7,627 bases of DNA, taken from CAYMJV01 sp964390545. Lineage in GTDB: Bacteria; Desulfobacterota; BSN033; UBA1163. The stretch spans positions 1-7,627 of the forward strand of contig CAYMJV010000096.1 in the NCBI GenBank assembly GCA_964390545.1, in the 5' to 3' direction. Below are positions 6,010 to 7,627 of this stretch, piece after piece (the first letter of the stretch is position 1; the number at the start of each line of letters is the position of its first letter). The notes beneath the pieces were generated by a model, which had not been told where the DNA came from, searched no databases, and saw nothing but the letters and a program-made list of their open reading frames with translations. Both the position numbers and the translations under genes were made by a program.

Positions 6010-6160
6010 CTACTGATCTTTGAAAACGGGGCTTCGCTTCTCTAAGAAGGCTGCGAGCCCCTCTTTCATATTGTACGCACCCACAAGCCCTGAGGAATGG
6101 CGGGATAATGAGCACCACTCCTTCGGTCACCGAACATCTAAAGAAATCCTTGTCAGACAT
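6010..6160 (-). pseudogene. Enoyl-CoA hydratase (crotonase) remnant with a large internal deletion
   Basis: From the ATG at 6158-6160 the minus strand gives MSDKDFFRCSVTEGVVLII, a standard crotonase N-terminus (first beta strands, expected to run on as TLNRP). At about 6100 this stops matching. In a frame shifted by one base the sequence then gives SSGLVGAYNMKEGLAAFLEK and RSPVFKDQ, ending at TAG 6010-6012, which is the classical crotonase C-terminus (DMKEGxxAFLEKRxPxFK). About 48 codons remain of ~260, so roughly 630 bp, including the oxyanion-hole and catalytic glutamate regions, is missing. The product cannot be active. The stop lies 12 nt before the thiolase ATG, so gene order is preserved. 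Either a real deletion or a misassembly would explain it. Confidence 0.8.
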
Positions 6161-6247
6161 TTTCCCCGCCTTTCTCATCATGGTCCAGCTTAACTTCATA
6201 AGCCACTTAGCCAGAAAGCAACCTGCCGAAACATAAACATTAGCGCT
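6161..6247 (-). other. Unassigned sequence between the hbd and crotonase remnants
   Basis: About 90 bp that match no part of hydroxyacyl-CoA dehydrogenase or crotonase that I recognise, in any of the three minus-strand frames. One frame reads VAYEVKLDHDEKGGENV and stops at a TGA (6154-6156) overlapping the crotonase ATG. This could be the C-terminal end of a lost upstream gene, but I cannot name it. Confidence 0.3.
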
Positions 6248-6331
6248 TCATAAAACATCCTCAAACCTTAGGGCTTGAGTGATTCCGGCGCCCATCGTCC
6301 CACACCCTATGATTCCAACTTTCTTAATCAT
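6248..6331 (-). pseudogene. 3-hydroxyacyl-CoA dehydrogenase remnant (N-terminal Rossmann segment only)
   Basis: The ATG at 6329-6331, with AAGGGG (6338-6343) 6 nt upstream, opens MIKKVGIIGCGTMGAGITQ. This is the first strand and the GxGxxGxG NAD-binding loop (G9-x-G11-x-x-G14-x-G16) of the 3-hydroxybutyryl/3-hydroxyacyl-CoA dehydrogenase family. Homology ends at about residue 19-20, where AGY-type sequence would be expected, and eight unrelated residues (ALRFEDVL) lead to TGA at 6248-6250. A full gene is ~285 codons, so over 90% is missing, including the catalytic His-Glu region and the C-terminal domain. It begins 10 nt after the acyl-CoA dehydrogenase stop, with ribosome site intact, so it was the second gene of the operon. 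Confidence 0.8.
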
Positions 6332-6341
6332 GGTCATCCCC

Positions 6342-7490
6342 TTATAGTCTCCCCAAGATTTCCCTAGCGATCGTATTCTTCTCGATCTCCTTGGTCCCCT
6401 CATAGATCTCAACAATCTTCGCATCTCGATAAAAACGCTCAATATCATAATCGGCAATATATCCATAACCCCCGTGAAGTTGAAGAGCTTCATTTGTGAC
6501 TTTAACCCCCACCTCACCAGCAAGCCATTTCGCCATGGAGATCAGTTTAGGATCCACCTTTCCGTGATCAATCATCCATCCTGCCTGGTAGCCCAGGACA
6601 CGGGCAGCTTCGATCCAGGTGGCCATCTCTGCAATCTTAAATTGGACGGCCTGAAAAGCACCAATGGGCTGCCCAAATTGTTTTCTCTTTTTTACATACT
6701 GGATTGCTTTATCCAGTGCCCCTTGAGCCACACCCACTCCCTGAAACGTAGCGATTACCCGGTTAATGTTGAAGAGCTCCATGATTTGAGAAAAACCTTC
6801 TCCATCTCCTTGCCCGATCAGGTTTTCTTGCGGAACCCTCACATCGCTCAATCTTATCTCCGCAGTATCCGAGGCCCTGATTCCCATCTTTCCGGTAATC
6901 TTCAATGCGCCAAACCCTGGCCGATCCGTCTCCACAAGGAGGACTCCAAACCTCTTGAGCCTCGACTCTGCTTCTGGATGGGTCAGGCAGAATACAGCAA
7001 GATAATTGGCGATACTTCCGTTCGTGATGAATTGTTTTGATCCGTTGATCACATACTCATTTCCATCTTTTCTTGCAATGGTCAAAATGGAGAGGATATC
7101 GCTTCCTGCATCAGGTTCTGTGATCGCGCATCCCATGATGGCTTCTCCCTTGGTGAGAGGAGGAAGATATTTCTTTTTCTGTTCCTCGGTACCATAGAGC
7201 TGAATCAATTCGGAGCCAAAGGCGGTCAATAAAATATTCCCGCACCCAGGGTCCACTCTCCAGAATTCTTCCATCACCATGGCAAATTCAAGAAAGCCTA
7301 ATCCAAGGCCTCCATATTCTTTCTTGATAAAAAGACCTATAAAACCCAGTTCGCAAGCCTTCTTCCAAAGGTCTCTTGGGAATTCTTCCCGGCGGTCATA
7401 TTCACGAGCCACCCCTGGAAATTCTCCCTCCGCAAACTCCCGTGCAGCCAAACGGATCTGTTTCTGCCTTTGAGTCAGTTCGAAGTCCAT
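6342..7490 (-). CDS. Acyl-CoA dehydrogenase (FAD-dependent)
   Basis: First oxidation step of beta-oxidation: removes the alpha and beta hydrogens of an acyl-CoA to give the trans-2-enoyl-CoA, passing electrons to electron-transfer flavoprotein. The 382 residues are family length. Signature 1 is CAITEPDAGSDILS (121-134) and signature 2 starts QLHGGYGYIADYDIERF (337-353). RKQFGQPIGAFQAVQ (269-283) is the usual FAD/dimer segment. The catalytic base is Glu364 in EIYEGTKEI (361-369), in the short-chain/butyryl-CoA dehydrogenase position, which argues against the Asp-type cyclohexenoyl-CoA dehydrogenases. The ATG at 7488-7490 has AAGGAGAG (7494-7501) upstream. It appears to be the first gene of the operon, followed after 10 nt by the hbd remnant. 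Substrate length or type cannot be fixed from sequence. Confidence 0.95.
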   Translation of the reverse strand: MDFELTQRQKQIRLAAREFAEGEFPGVAREYDRREEFPRDLWKKACELGFIGLFIKKEYGGLGLGFLEFAMVMEEFWRVDPGCGNILLTAFGSELIQLYGTEEQKKKYLPPLTKGEAIMGCAITEPDAGSDILSILTIARKDGNEYVINGSKQFITNGSIANYLAVFCLTHPEAESRLKRFGVLLVETDRPGFGALKITGKMGIRASDTAEIRLSDVRVPQENLIGQGDGEGFSQIMELFNINRVIATFQGVGVAQGALDKAIQYVKKRKQFGQPIGAFQAVQFKIAEMATWIEAARVLGYQAGWMIDHGKVDPKLISMAKWLAGEVGVKVTNEALQLHGGYGYIADYDIERFYRDAKIVEIYEGTKEIEKNTIAREILGRL

Positions 7491-7551
7491 GGACTCTCCT
7501 TCGTCATGCTATGTCAGATTTGTCGATATCTCTTTTTTGTGACCGAAACAA

Positions 7552-7580
7552 GTTTGAACAGAAGGTAAGAGTTTTGTCAA
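7552..7580 (-). promoter_or_regulatory. Possible weak promoter upstream of the acyl-CoA dehydrogenase gene
   Basis: A perfect -35 hexamer TTGACA (7575-7580) is followed at 17-bp spacing by TCAAAC (7552-7557), which matches only three of six -10 bases. Such a promoter would need an activator. The -10 position lies inside a 14-bp sequence (7546-7559) that recurs with one mismatch in the dctP leader (3618-3631). Confidence 0.3.
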
Positions 7581-7600
7581 GGAAAAAGTTGAAGTTTGGA

Positions 7601-7615
7601 AATTCATGAATTATA
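7601..7615 (-). promoter_or_regulatory. TATAAT -10 box overlapped by a 12-bp palindrome
   Basis: A perfect -10 hexamer TATAAT (7610-7615) lies on the minus strand ~120 nt before the acyl-CoA dehydrogenase ATG. Its -35 would fall beyond the window. AATTCATGAATT (7601-7612), a perfect 12-bp palindrome, covers the 3' half of the box and the expected start point, the classical site for a repressor operator. Being AT-rich, it could be chance. Confidence 0.35.
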
Positions 7616-7627
7616 GTGAAAAAGGTG

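Noticed and set aside
5894..6199. Minus-strand open frame of 101 codons taken as one gene
   Set aside because: It runs from unassigned sequence through the crotonase N-terminus, crosses the deletion junction out of frame, and ends inside thiolase in the wrong frame. It is a by-product of the crotonase deletion.

Overview
The window looks like a piece of chromosome from an anaerobic, fatty- or aromatic-acid-degrading bacterium, most likely a Desulfobacterota (former Deltaproteobacteria) lineage. This rests on the gene mix (a tripartite TRAP carboxylate transporter beside beta-oxidation enzymes and an acyl-CoA ligase), good Shine-Dalgarno sites, and the style of the proteins. It is an inference; no marker gene is present. 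Every supported gene lies on the minus strand, so transcription runs from high to low coordinates.

Reading in the direction of transcription: a regulatory stretch (7491-7627) precedes an intact acyl-CoA dehydrogenase (6342-7490). The next two slots should hold 3-hydroxyacyl-CoA dehydrogenase and enoyl-CoA hydratase. Instead there are only small remnants: the first ~20 codons of the dehydrogenase (6248-6331), and the first ~19 plus last ~29 codons of a crotonase joined out of frame (6010-6160). An intact thiolase (4819-5997) and an MBL-fold hydrolase (3894-4781) follow.

A 368-bp intergenic stretch (3526-3893) then carries a convincing sigma70-type promoter with a G7 tract in its spacer, an 11-bp tandem repeat just upstream of the -35, and a ~185-nt leader. 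The leader holds a possible 34-codon peptide ORF and a hairpin. It serves the TRAP operon dctP (2446-3525), dctQ (1723-2241), dctM (426-1721). Between dctP and dctQ is a ~200-bp block of strong inverted repeats.

After dctM come a small hairpin and a ~200-bp stretch that reads like the left end and N-terminal codons of a decayed IS66-type transposase. The window closes with the first 50 codons of an acyl-CoA ligase (1-151).

Taken together, the intact genes would import a carboxylic acid (TRAP), activate it with CoA (ligase), dehydrogenate it (acyl-CoA dehydrogenase) and cleave it thiolytically (thiolase). The hydration and second oxidation steps are broken here and would have to come from elsewhere, unless the double internal loss is an assembly error. 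The most interesting unexplained material is that broken hbd/crt pair and the regulatory architecture upstream of and within the TRAP operon.
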